Assembly (NCBI GenBank): GCA_021738535.1 | Contig: JAIPBU010000011.1 | Location: forward strand, 22,665 to 86,664 | DNA length: 64,000 bases | Source: Bacteroidales bacterium | GTDB taxonomy: Bacteria; Bacteroidota; Bacteroidia; Bacteroidales; VadinHA17 | Direction: 5' to 3' | Part shown: piece after piece, positions 34,890-43,296 of the stretch | How the letters are laid out: each line of letters starts with the position of its first letter | How positions within the stretch are numbered: the stretch's first letter is position 1 | The notes under the pieces: model-generated | Told to the model about the DNA's origin: nothing | What the model saw: the letters and a program-made list of their open reading frames with translations, nothing else | Database searches by the model: none | Program-made: the position numbers and the translations under genes

Positions 34890-36806
34890 ATGAGTCGATC
34901 AAACAGGATATACATTATATATATAGTTTTACTAACAGTGTTTATTTCCTGCGCTAAAGTCAGTTCTCCCTCGGGCGGACCACAGGATGAACAACCGCCG
35001 CAGGTAATTTTGAGTGAACCTGAAAACTTTACTGTTAATTTCGACAAACGATCATTTGCAATCACCTTTGATGAGTATTTTGTACTGGACAATGCAGACC
35101 AGGTACTGATGATATCTCCACCACTCAGGGAAAAACCGGAGGTCAGGACAAGGGGTAAAACAATGATAGTTGAGCTTGATGAAGATGAAGAATTACAGGA
35201 CAACCTTACTTATTCCTTTAATTTCCTTAACTCAATCAAAGATCTCAATGAGGGTAATCCGCTCGAAAATTATAAATATGTTTTTTCCACAGGAGAGGTA
35301 ATAGATTCACTTTCGGTTACAGGTACGGTTTATAATGCAGTAAACCTTGAAGCAGAGGAAGATGTATTTATTCTTATGCACTCTGAAAAAGCTGACACAA
35401 TGCCCCTTACAACACTTCCTGTTTATATTACAAGGGCGATGGATAACGGCGATTTCAGGATAGATAACATTGCAGAAGGTGAGTATATGATCTATGCTCT
35501 GAAAGATGAGAACAGTAACAAGGTATATGACCTCCAGACAGAGGCCTTTGCCTTCCTGGATTCATCAGTTTATATAAGCCCTGCAGATAACTACATACCC
35601 GTGCGCCCCGACAGCCTCATGACAGCTGACACCCTCATGACATCTGACACCCTCATGACAGCCGACAGTCTCATGATAGCTGACAGCCTTATGACAGCTG
35701 ACACTCTCATGACAGCTGACAGCCTGTTAACGAAACAGGACTCACTTTTCTATGAGAGAACACCGGGCAGTGAATATAATCTCTTCCTCTTTGTTGCGGA
35801 TAATAAAACGCAATACCTCACTGGTGCAGAAAGAAGCCGGCAATACCTGCTGCAGTTCACTTTTGCAATGCCCGTGGATTCAGGATCGTTCAGAACCAGG
35901 TTTATTGAACCCGATACCATCGTGAATTATATACAGGAGGTATCCGCTGAAAGAGATACATTTAAACTGTGGCTTACCGATAGCACTGTGTATAAAAGAG
36001 AATTACTCAGCATAGAGGTAAATCATCCTAAAACAGATTCTCTTGGTGATCTTGTAATGGTTAAGGATACAGTAAACCTAAGGTTTGTAAACGAATCAAG
36101 GGGCAGGCAGCCGGAAAAAACAAAAAATATACTGGCGTATAATACAAATATTTCAGGCAGTGCAACCATTAGCCCTGACAGTAAGCCTGTCTTTGTTTTT
36201 GAAACACCCATGAATGATCCGGATACCTCCTTAATAGACCTTTACGTGAAGTCAGATACGCTGAAAATAAATAAAGATTACAGTATAATACGCGACAGCC
36301 TGAACTCAAAAAGGTTTATTATTGAATCGGGCTTTCACCAGGACAGTTCTTATGTCCTGCTGCTTGACCGGGGAGCATTCAGTAATATTTACAGGCAGGA
36401 AAATGATTCCCTGGCTTATAATTTTAATATTGGCAACCAGGCTGACTACGGTAAACTGGTACTCAATCTCAGCGGCTATGAAGGTAATGTTATAGTACAC
36501 CTGCTCGATTCAAAAGAGAACCCTGTTCGAACTGAAAAGATCAGCCTGCCCCGCGAAAATACTGTTACCTTTAATTATATCAGCAGCAGGGATTACCTTG
36601 TAAAAATTGTTTTTGATATTAATGGTGACGGGAAATGGACCACGGGCGATTATGAACTCAAAAGACAAGCTGAACCGGTGAGCTATTACCCCAAACTTAT
36701 TGAAGTGAAAAAAGGATGGGAGCTTATAGAGGACTGGGAGATTTCGGGAATGAATAAAAAGGCGGAGTCAATTAGTTCCACCAGGGGTGAAGAAGCCGGT
36801 AAATGA
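34890..36806 (+). CDS. Ig-like domain lipoprotein with internal six-residue repeats
   Basis: 638 aa. The lipoprotein signal ends at Cys21 (VFISCAKV), followed by the SSPSGGPQDEQPPQVILSEPENFTVNF opening that is typical of Bacteroidota Ig-like (Big_5/SbsA) lipoproteins. Residues ~35-135 form that Ig-like domain, ~145-235 a carboxypeptidase-regulatory-like module (DFRIDNIAEGEYMIYALKDENSN). Residues ~241-282 consist of seven tandem copies of D-S/T-L-M-T-A. The C-terminal part is further beta-rich. Homologues are conserved in the phylum as single-copy genes of unknown function, probably at the envelope. It reads toward the ROK gene 27 nt downstream and may share its transcript. Confidence 0.8.
   Translation: MSRSNRIYIIYIVLLTVFISCAKVSSPSGGPQDEQPPQVILSEPENFTVNFDKRSFAITFDEYFVLDNADQVLMISPPLREKPEVRTRGKTMIVELDEDEELQDNLTYSFNFLNSIKDLNEGNPLENYKYVFSTGEVIDSLSVTGTVYNAVNLEAEEDVFILMHSEKADTMPLTTLPVYITRAMDNGDFRIDNIAEGEYMIYALKDENSNKVYDLQTEAFAFLDSSVYISPADNYIPVRPDSLMTADTLMTSDTLMTADSLMIADSLMTADTLMTADSLLTKQDSLFYERTPGSEYNLFLFVADNKTQYLTGAERSRQYLLQFTFAMPVDSGSFRTRFIEPDTIVNYIQEVSAERDTFKLWLTDSTVYKRELLSIEVNHPKTDSLGDLVMVKDTVNLRFVNESRGRQPEKTKNILAYNTNISGSATISPDSKPVFVFETPMNDPDTSLIDLYVKSDTLKINKDYSIIRDSLNSKRFIIESGFHQDSSYVLLLDRGAFSNIYRQENDSLAYNFNIGNQADYGKLVLNLSGYEGNVIVHLLDSKENPVRTEKISLPRENTVTFNYISSRDYLVKIVFDINGDGKWTTGDYELKRQAEPVSYYPKLIEVKKGWELIEDWEISGMNKKAESISSTRGEEAGK
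35610..35735 (+). repeat. 18-bp minisatellite, seven units, in frame
   Basis: Seven tandem 18-bp units of the form GACAGCCTCATGACAGCT with 1-4 changes each; the seventh is diverged (ends GTTAACGAAA). Each unit encodes D-(S/T)-L-M-T-A. Because the unit is a multiple of three, copy changes keep the frame and alter only the spacer length of the lipoprotein. Confidence 0.9.
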
Positions 36807-36833
36807 TTTTTAACTGATATAACAGAAAGTATC

Positions 36834-37787
36834 ATGGATAATGAAGTCGTTGCAGGAATAGATATCGGGGGAACAAACACTTCTTTTGCCCTGGTTAACG
36901 GGAAAGGCGAAATACTGGCCGAAGGGAGAACCCGAACTGATGATAATCCCGATCCGGATCCCTTTATTAAAAAACTGGCCCGGGAAATCCGCAGTCTCCT
37001 TGGTAAAAACAGTAAATTCTCCTTTAAGGGGGCTGGCGTGGGTGCTCCTAATGGCAATTATCACGAAGGGACTATCGAGCTGCCACCAAACCTTGCATGG
37101 AAGGGAATTACCCCTTTTGCAGATAAACTGTCTGAACAACTTGATAAACCCGTTGTGCTTACCAATGATGCCAATGCAGCAGCCGTAGGTGAAATGATGT
37201 TCGGCGGGGCAAGAGGAATGAAGGAATTTATTATCCTTACTCTGGGTACAGGACTGGGCAGCGGTTTTGTGGTTAACGGCCGGGTTGTTTACGGACACAC
37301 AGGTTTTGCCGGAGAATACGGACATGTAATTATTAAACCCGGAGGAAGGGAATGCGGATGCGGAAGGCAGGGTTGCCTGGAAACATACGTATCAGCCACA
37401 GGTATTGTCCGTACTGCTAAAATCTTCATGGAAAAAAGAAAAGATGACAGCCTTCTCAGGCATATAAACCCGGCAGATATTGATTCACGAAAAATTGCTG
37501 AAGCAGCCGCTGAAGGCGATAAACTTTCTATTGATGCTTTTGATTATACGGCAGAAAAACTGGCACTCGCAATTGTAAATGCCATTGTAGTAACCAGCCC
37601 CGAGGCTGTCTTCCTCTTTGGCGGACTGACCAAAGCCGGTAAACTGCTTTTTGATCCGCTTCAAAAACACGTGGACAGGCTTATCCAACCTGTTTTCAGA
37701 GATACATTTAAAATATTGCCATCGGCACTGCCCGAGGCAAACGCAGCCGTGCTGGGTGCTGCAGGCCTGGCATGGAAGGAGCTCTGA
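36834..37787 (+). CDS. ROK-family sugar kinase (first paralogue)
   Basis: 317 aa. The ATP site is GIDIGGTNTSFALV (residues 7-20). Catalytic Asp is in TNDANAAAVGE. The ROK zinc motif is complete, with the His of GEYGH and the cysteines of CGCGRQGCLETYVSA. No DNA-binding domain is present, so it is a kinase, not a repressor. ROK kinases phosphorylate glucose, fructose, N-acetylglucosamine or N-acetylmannosamine. The E-x-G-H pattern with C-rich loop fits hexokinase- or GlcNAc kinase-like members. A closely similar paralogue lies 4 kb downstream in the same gene run. Confidence 0.9.
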   Translation: MDNEVVAGIDIGGTNTSFALVNGKGEILAEGRTRTDDNPDPDPFIKKLAREIRSLLGKNSKFSFKGAGVGAPNGNYHEGTIELPPNLAWKGITPFADKLSEQLDKPVVLTNDANAAAVGEMMFGGARGMKEFIILTLGTGLGSGFVVNGRVVYGHTGFAGEYGHVIIKPGGRECGCGRQGCLETYVSATGIVRTAKIFMEKRKDDSLLRHINPADIDSRKIAEAAAEGDKLSIDAFDYTAEKLALAIVNAIVVTSPEAVFLFGGLTKAGKLLFDPLQKHVDRLIQPVFRDTFKILPSALPEANAAVLGAAGLAWKEL

Positions 37788-37873
37788 AAATTAATTTTGG
37801 TAGTAACTAATAAAACTGTATTTTAGCAGCAAATTAAGGTTCGGTTAGTTCTGAATCAAAAAACCGGCACAAT

Positions 37874-38527
37874 TTGAACATTATCAGGGTAGTTAGATTT
37901 AGGTTTATTAAAGATTATCAAAGCCTGGCCGCAATTTCGGCCGGGCTGGATGATCTTGACAGCAGGCACCGGATAGATATCCTGAACTGGAAACAATACA
38001 ACTACCGCCCGGATGTTAAATTCAGTATAGCTCATAATGGTTCCGCCATATTTATTAAATATTATGTCAGGGAAAATTATGTGAAGGCTGAAAAAACAAG
38101 GACAAACGATAGCGTATCAAAAGATTCTTGTGTCGAGTTTTTTGTCGCACCGGCAAATGACGGCATATATTATAATTTTGAATTCAACAGTATAGGAACA
38201 TGCCTTGCAGGGTCAGGAACAGGGAGGCACGACAGCAAAACAATTGATCCTGCCCTGGCAGATAAGATAGCGCGTCTGCCTGATATATCCACAGGTCCTT
38301 TTGCTGAAAAAAAGGGTGATATTGAATGGACACTGACGGTAGCCATACCGGTGGAATTGTTTTCCAGGCATGAGACAGGTGACCTGGGGGGACAAAGTTT
38401 CAGGGCAAACTTTTATAAGTGTGGTGACGAACTGAGCAGGCCTCATTACCTGACCTGGAACCCTGTAGACTGGGAAAAACCTGATTTCCACAGGCCTGAG
38501 TCTTTTGGATTGATTAACTTTGAGTAA
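37874..38527 (+). CDS. CBM9-like carbohydrate-binding protein
   Basis: 217 aa with a TTG start; the frame upstream has no ATG or GTG before its stop at 37835. The sequence matches the family 9-like (DOMON-type) module seen in Bacteroidota: ISAGLDDLDSRHRIDILNWKQYNYRPDVKFSIAHN, then IFIKYYVRENYVKAEKTRTNDSVSKDSCVEFFVAP, YYNFEFNSIGTCLAG, and a final NFYKCGDELSRPHYLTWNPV. It has no signal peptide, so it seems cytoplasmic, which is odd for a sugar-binding module. It may bind or act on a sugar handled by the adjacent kinase and deacetylase. Function unknown. Confidence 0.75.
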   Translation: MNIIRVVRFRFIKDYQSLAAISAGLDDLDSRHRIDILNWKQYNYRPDVKFSIAHNGSAIFIKYYVRENYVKAEKTRTNDSVSKDSCVEFFVAPANDGIYYNFEFNSIGTCLAGSGTGRHDSKTIDPALADKIARLPDISTGPFAEKKGDIEWTLTVAIPVELFSRHETGDLGGQSFRANFYKCGDELSRPHYLTWNPVDWEKPDFHRPESFGLINFE

Positions 38528-38556
38528 AATTCAATACTAATTAATATATTTCTGTA

Positions 38557-39768
38557 ATGTTAAAGGGTAATGCAGTTATAGGACAATCAGGGGGTCCTAC
38601 CTCCGTTATCAATTCCAGTCTCGCCGGTGTCATAGACGCCGCAGCGGGATTTCCTGCCATAGACAATATTTATGGTATGAGGTACGGAATAGAGGGTTTT
38701 ATGAAAGAATGGCTCATTGACCTGGGCCGCCAGCCCCAACACATTATTAAAGGTCTCAGGAAAACCCCGTCTTCGGCCCTTGGTTCATCACGACATAAGC
38801 TGGTCGACAAAGATTTTCCGCTTATACTGGATGTACTTAAGAAATACAATATCAGGTATTTCTTTATGATTGGCGGAAATGATACAATGGATACTATCAA
38901 CAGGCTCGAAAACTACTGCCGTGATAAAAAATATGAATTTATCGGTACTGGTATCCCCAAAACAGTGGATAACGACCTTTATGGTACTGATCACACCCCG
39001 GGCTTTGCTTCGGCAGCACGATCAAACATACTGAATGTTATGCAGGCGGGTGTCCTGGCCAGGGATATGCAGAAGGTTGACAGGTTCGTTGTATACCAGA
39101 CCATAGGCCGTGATGCCGGCTGGCTGGGACTGGCAACAGCCCTTGCTGCCAAAAAGGAATCCGATGCCCCCCATCTTATATATGCCCCGGAGCATGTGTT
39201 TGACAGGGACAGGTTTCTTAGCGATGTGGAGAATTGTATCAATGATTACGGTTTTGTCTCCGTTGTATGCGGTGAAGGACTTAAATATGCAGACGGTTCA
39301 CCTGTCAGTCAGTCCGGCACAAAAGACAAATTCAGCAATATTGAATTCGGTGCCATGGGAGGTGCAAGTGTTGGTCTTAACCTTCATGGTATGATTGCCA
39401 ATGAATTTGGTTTCAGGGGTGAGTTCCAGATCACAGAATCACTTATTATGAGTGACATGGCAAGGGCATCAGGGCTTGATCTTGAAGAAGCATATAAATG
39501 CGGTGTAAGTGCTGTTGATATTACAGCTGCCGGAGAAACGGGATATATGGTCAGCATAAAGAGAGTATCAGATTCTCCCTACCGGGTTGAATATTCAAAA
39601 GTACCACTCAGTGATGTTGCTGTTAAAGCCAGACCGGTGCCCCCCGAATATTTTAACGACAAAGGAAATTTTGCTTCGGATAAATTCCTGGAATATATGG
39701 CTCCCCTCGCGGGAGAACTGCCGGAATTTTCTGAACTTGAAGATATTAAACCGGGAAAAAACAAATAA
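38557..39768 (+). CDS. pfp: PPi-type 6-phosphofructokinase
   Basis: 403 aa. Phosphofructokinase family: IGQSGGPTSVINSSLAG, then MIGGNDTMD (G106-G107-N108-D109) and GIPKTVDND (134-140). The Asp after GGN and the Lys of PKTVDND are the residues that favour pyrophosphate over ATP. The MGGASVGLNLHGM and IMSDMARASGLDLEEA regions are also typical of the longer PPi/group III enzymes. It makes fructose-1,6-bisphosphate reversibly from fructose-6-phosphate. In this gene run it would take the product of amino-sugar breakdown into glycolysis. It ends 3 nt before the PIG-L gene. Confidence 0.88.
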   Translation: MLKGNAVIGQSGGPTSVINSSLAGVIDAAAGFPAIDNIYGMRYGIEGFMKEWLIDLGRQPQHIIKGLRKTPSSALGSSRHKLVDKDFPLILDVLKKYNIRYFFMIGGNDTMDTINRLENYCRDKKYEFIGTGIPKTVDNDLYGTDHTPGFASAARSNILNVMQAGVLARDMQKVDRFVVYQTIGRDAGWLGLATALAAKKESDAPHLIYAPEHVFDRDRFLSDVENCINDYGFVSVVCGEGLKYADGSPVSQSGTKDKFSNIEFGAMGGASVGLNLHGMIANEFGFRGEFQITESLIMSDMARASGLDLEEAYKCGVSAVDITAAGETGYMVSIKRVSDSPYRVEYSKVPLSDVAVKARPVPPEYFNDKGNFASDKFLEYMAPLAGELPEFSELEDIKPGKNK

Positions 39769-39771
39769 CAA

Positions 39772-40557
39772 ATGCCACGAAAGTTTAACAAGATTGCGCT
39801 CTCAATAAATGCTCATCCTGATGATGCGGAGGCATGGAATGCCGGCGCCCTCAGGCTGTTAAAAGACAAGGGTTACAGGATAGTAATTGCCACACTGACA
39901 GCCGGACAGATGGGAGGATGCAAAATGAGTATGGAAGAAACAGAAAAAGTCAGGGAAGAGGAAGCAAAGAAAGCAGCTGCCGTACTGGACGCAGATTATT
40001 ATTGCCTCGGGGGTGAAGACGGCTTTCTGATGGACACCAGGGCGATGAGACTTAAGGTGATATCTCTTCTGAGAAAAGTTAAAGCAGGTATTGTCTTTAC
40101 ACACCTTCCATGCGATTATCATTCAGACCACCGTACAACCGCCAATATTGTTGAATCGGCTGCAATGATATCATCACTTGACCCGGTACCGGTTGAAGAG
40201 GAACCACTGGAAGTGACACCACTGCTTTATCATAGTTCTCCCCTCACCCTGAGCGATCCTCTCGGTTCCAGGATTGCAGACCCGCATTTTTATGTTAACG
40301 TAAGTTCTGTAATAGATACCAAAAGAAAGATGCTCGAACACCATGTATCGCAGCAGGACCTGATGAAGCATATGCATAAGATGGACGATTTTTTTGGCTT
40401 TGTGCTTGAAGGAAATAAAAATTATGGCAGGCATGTGAATGTGGAATATGCAGAAGTATACTGGCAACATATGGGTGGCGGTTTTCAGAAAGACCGGCAG
40501 ATACAGGAAGACCTGGCAGAATTTATTGTCAGCAGACCAGGCGCGCAGAATGAATAA
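39772..40557 (+). CDS. PIG-L/LmbE-family deacetylase
   Basis: 261 aa. The metal-binding signature AHPDDAE (H15, D18) and the distal HSDHRTT with its zinc His are present, as is TAGQMGG. Family members remove acetyl from N-acetylglucosamine on lipids, mycothiol or bacillithiol precursors, or free amino sugars. No signal peptide, so it acts in the cytoplasm. BshB1 of bacillithiol synthesis is a possible alternative, but the position between a phosphofructokinase and a SIS-domain sugar isomerase favours sugar catabolism. A bshA gene is not in the window. Confidence 0.85.
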   Translation: MPRKFNKIALSINAHPDDAEAWNAGALRLLKDKGYRIVIATLTAGQMGGCKMSMEETEKVREEEAKKAAAVLDADYYCLGGEDGFLMDTRAMRLKVISLLRKVKAGIVFTHLPCDYHSDHRTTANIVESAAMISSLDPVPVEEEPLEVTPLLYHSSPLTLSDPLGSRIADPHFYVNVSSVIDTKRKMLEHHVSQQDLMKHMHKMDDFFGFVLEGNKNYGRHVNVEYAEVYWQHMGGGFQKDRQIQEDLAEFIVSRPGAQNE

Positions 40558-40610
40558 TAATTATTCAGATGCGCCTCCCGGGGCGTCTCTGTGTGAAAAA
40601 TATATATAAT

Positions 40611-41627
40611 ATGAACCTGAAAGAATCTCGTTACAGCAAATACGCCCTTGTAAGGGAGATGATGGAAGCACCAGATGTCATCAGGCGTTTTGATCCCGAC
40701 GAAGCAGGCAGATTCAGCCAGCACCCGGAGCAAAACAAATCCCTGTTCCTTACGGGCGAGGGCAGCTCCAGGATCTTCCCTGCCAAAAGAATGATCTATG
40801 ACCTGCTCAGAAGGGGAAGTTCGCTCAGGGCTTTTACCGATGGCGCCACACAGGCCCTCGAGTATAAGCTGGATAATTTTTCTGTTTTCGGAGCATCTAA
40901 CTCGGGCCAGACAAAAGAAGTAATAAGGCTTTTTGAAAAGCTTGATAAAGAAGGGCATAAGTCACTTTTCGGTCTTACGGCCAATAAGGACACACTCCTC
41001 GAAAAAATAGCTTCAGATACACATGTACTGAAATGTGGCAGGGAAAATGCTGTTGCAGCTACCAAATCGGTAATTGAACAGGCTCTTTTCTATGACGCCC
41101 TCCTCCATGCTTATGAAGGAGAAAAGATGGAAGGACTGGATGAACTGGCAGGGCAGGTAAGTGAAGCAATGACCCTTAAGGTTGACTCTTCCTTAAGCAA
41201 TACGATAAAAAATGCTGATGTTATTTATTTTGCAGGACGAAATACAGGTGTTGCTGAAGAACTTACCCTGAAGACAAACGAGATTACACGGAAAAAATCG
41301 GAATTTCTCGAAGGGACCTACGGTGTGCACGGCATTGAAGAGGTTATGGATAGCAAGGAAGTGCTTATATGGATAAATCCCTTTCCCGAAGAAATTGACA
41401 AGTTTGATGAATGCCTGGTCAAAGGGGTGGGAATGAATATTATTGCCCTGGCCCCGCGCGAAACAAAATTCCCGACAATAGTTATCCCCGATGGAGGTAA
41501 ATACAGCGATTATGTTGAGCTGGCCGGGGGATGGAACCTGCTTGTTGAAACAGGTATCAGCCTGGGCATAGACCTCGATAAACCCGTCAGGGCACGCAAG
41601 GTTGGCAATGAATATACCGGGTCATGA
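40611..41627 (+). CDS. SIS-domain sugar-phosphate isomerase/deaminase-like protein
   Basis: 338 aa from ATG 40611; a frame start at 40569 would add 14 unlikely residues over a hairpin. Two SIS domains are visible: the first with SLFLTGEGSSRIFPA and FSVFGASNSGQTKEVIRLFEK (the SGxT sugar-phosphate motif), VLKCGRENAVAATKSVIEQALF, the second with DVIYFAGRNTGVAEELTLKTNEITRKKSEFLEG and IALAPRETKFPTIVIP. This is the isomerase half of GlmS without the glutaminase domain, like AgaS or FrlB-type deaminases. It probably converts an amino-sugar phosphate to a ketose phosphate plus ammonia. Confidence 0.85.
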   Translation: MNLKESRYSKYALVREMMEAPDVIRRFDPDEAGRFSQHPEQNKSLFLTGEGSSRIFPAKRMIYDLLRRGSSLRAFTDGATQALEYKLDNFSVFGASNSGQTKEVIRLFEKLDKEGHKSLFGLTANKDTLLEKIASDTHVLKCGRENAVAATKSVIEQALFYDALLHAYEGEKMEGLDELAGQVSEAMTLKVDSSLSNTIKNADVIYFAGRNTGVAEELTLKTNEITRKKSEFLEGTYGVHGIEEVMDSKEVLIWINPFPEEIDKFDECLVKGVGMNIIALAPRETKFPTIVIPDGGKYSDYVELAGGWNLLVETGISLGIDLDKPVRARKVGNEYTGS

Positions 41628-41730
41628 AATAATCCCGCTAACTTATTAAAAGGCTATTTTTTCCTCTATTCAATCATTGTATTATCTTTGATGATTATTA
41701 TAATTAACTAGTCCTGAAATAACTATACAG

Positions 41731-42702
41731 ATGGCTAAACGACAGATCGCTGTTGGGATAGACATTGGAGGTACAAATACAGTTTTCGGGCTTGTTGACA
41801 GGGATGGTAAAATAATCTCGGAAGGAGTTATAAAAACAAGGGAATTTGAGGAGATTGAAGTCTTTGTCGCAGCATTGCATGAAAAAGTAAATGTTACCTT
41901 AAGGAAACTCGGTAATTCAACCGAGCTTCTTGGTTATGGTATCGGTGCCCCGATGGGTAATATTCATAATGGTACCATAGAATATCCCTCAAACCTGCCA
42001 TGGAAAGGAATTATTCCCCTGGCCGATTATTTTGCTAAACACACATCCCACCATGTAACTATTACCAATGATGCAAATGCTGCTGCAGTTGGTGAAATGG
42101 TGTACGGCGATGCCAAAGGGATGAAGAACTTCGTTGTAATAACACTCGGATCCGGATTAGGAAGCGGCTTTGTGGTGGATGGCAAACTGGTTTACGGTGC
42201 CTATGGTTTTGCCGGCGAGCTGGGCCATACAGCCATACGTCCCGGGGCATCAAACAGGATGTGCGGCTGCGGTCGTAAGGGCTGTCTCGAGACCTATGTA
42301 TCGGCAAGTGGTATCAAGCGTACAGTGCTCAAGATAATGGCTGACAGTATCATGGACAGTGAATTGCGCAGCCTCAGCTTCAACGAGTTAAACTCAAAGG
42401 TTATACACAGTGCAGCACTGAAGGGAGATCCAATAGCACTGGAGGCATTTGAGCATACAGGAAAAATGCTTGGCTTTAAGCTGGCCGACGTTGTGGCTCA
42501 TACAGATCCTGAAGCTATCTTCCTGTTTGGGGGACTTGCCCTTGCAAAAGACCTTATTTTTGAACCGGCAAGGGAATATATGGAACAAAACCTTCTGAGT
42601 ATATATAAAGGTAAAGTAAAACTTCTGCCTTCAGGGCTCAGTACACATAATGCCGCAGTGCTCGGTGCCAGTTCGCTGGTATGGTCCTATAAGGAAATTT
42701 AA
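41731..42702 (+). CDS. ROK-family sugar kinase (second paralogue)
   Basis: 323 aa. It has the same layout as the first ROK protein: GIDIGGTNTVFGLV, TNDANAAAVGEMVYG, GELGH, CGCGRKGCLETYVSASG. The two share long identical blocks, with the second showing GELGH in place of GEYGH and a slightly longer variable loop before the zinc site. They are likely a duplication with divided substrate preference, e.g. glucose versus an amino sugar. A 100-nt gap with an AT-rich promoter-like stretch precedes it, so it could be transcribed separately. Confidence 0.9.
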   Translation: MAKRQIAVGIDIGGTNTVFGLVDRDGKIISEGVIKTREFEEIEVFVAALHEKVNVTLRKLGNSTELLGYGIGAPMGNIHNGTIEYPSNLPWKGIIPLADYFAKHTSHHVTITNDANAAAVGEMVYGDAKGMKNFVVITLGSGLGSGFVVDGKLVYGAYGFAGELGHTAIRPGASNRMCGCGRKGCLETYVSASGIKRTVLKIMADSIMDSELRSLSFNELNSKVIHSAALKGDPIALEAFEHTGKMLGFKLADVVAHTDPEAIFLFGGLALAKDLIFEPAREYMEQNLLSIYKGKVKLLPSGLSTHNAAVLGASSLVWSYKEI

Positions 42703-42714
42703 GATCTTTAGCCT

Positions 42715-43110
42715 ATGCTTAACATGACAAACTTCCCGGAAATCCTGAACTACATTCTAGGTGTATTCTTTATTATCATAATATTCTCGCTGGCCTACGC
42801 TTATCTTAAACCACACAGGTTGCATAAAAGATATACAATCTCAACCCTGGCACTGAAGATCAGCTACCTGCTTTACCTTGTTGTCATACTGGTTGTTATT
42901 TACCTGTCCAGCCTGGTTAAAGGAGGTATTGCAGAGGTGTTTATGGATGTGGAGTTCTTTGCCTTCCTCCTGGTGCTTTTCATCCCTACAATAGGCGTAT
43001 TTGCAAGGAAACTTGGCCAGTTCAGGAAAAAACGGGAAAGCTATTATTATTTCTTTACCCTTGTTAATGGGCTCAGTATTATAGCACTTATCATAATGTA
43101 TATTATCTAG
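42715..43110 (+). CDS. Small membrane protein of unknown function, four helices
   Basis: 131 aa. Four hydrophobic segments are visible (about residues 11-31, 44-66, 78-98 and 108-130), joined by short basic loops (YLKPHRLHKRY, RKLGQFRKKRESY), giving a compact inner-membrane bundle. No family is recognised and no catalytic residue stands out. It starts 13 nt after the second ROK gene and could be co-transcribed with it. An internal ATG at residue 4 is an equally good start. Confidence 0.6.
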   Translation: MLNMTNFPEILNYILGVFFIIIIFSLAYAYLKPHRLHKRYTISTLALKISYLLYLVVILVVIYLSSLVKGGIAEVFMDVEFFAFLLVLFIPTIGVFARKLGQFRKKRESYYYFFTLVNGLSIIALIIMYII

Positions 43111-43150
43111 CAACTTATTGCTTGTTTCGGGGGCGGGATAGATGGAGGAG

Positions 43151-43238
43151 TTTAGTGGTTGAGGGGTTTAGGCGTTTAGTGGTTTAGTGGTTGAGGGGTT
43201 GAGGGGTTGAGGGGTTTAGGCGTTTAGTGGTTGAGGGC
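43151..43238 (+). repeat. Tandem array of eleven 8-bp units
   Basis: The stretch divides exactly into 8-mers of three kinds, A = TTTAGTGG, B = TTGAGGGG, C = TTTAGGCG, in the order A B C A A B B B C A B (the last B ends in C). It lies between the membrane protein and the acyl-CoA ligase. The G-runs of the B units could form a quadruplex. There is no open frame across it. Confidence 0.9.
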
Positions 43239-43296
43239 AATTTACTTTCATTTTTTTTCCTACATTTACATTTACATAACCTTAAACAAGCGGTAT

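Noticed and set aside
35610..35735. CRISPR-like or regulatory repeat
   Set aside because: The 18-bp units are contiguous and in frame within a coding region, so they are a protein-coding minisatellite.
43151..43238. CRISPR array
   Set aside because: Units are 8 bp with no spacers; it is a simple tandem array.
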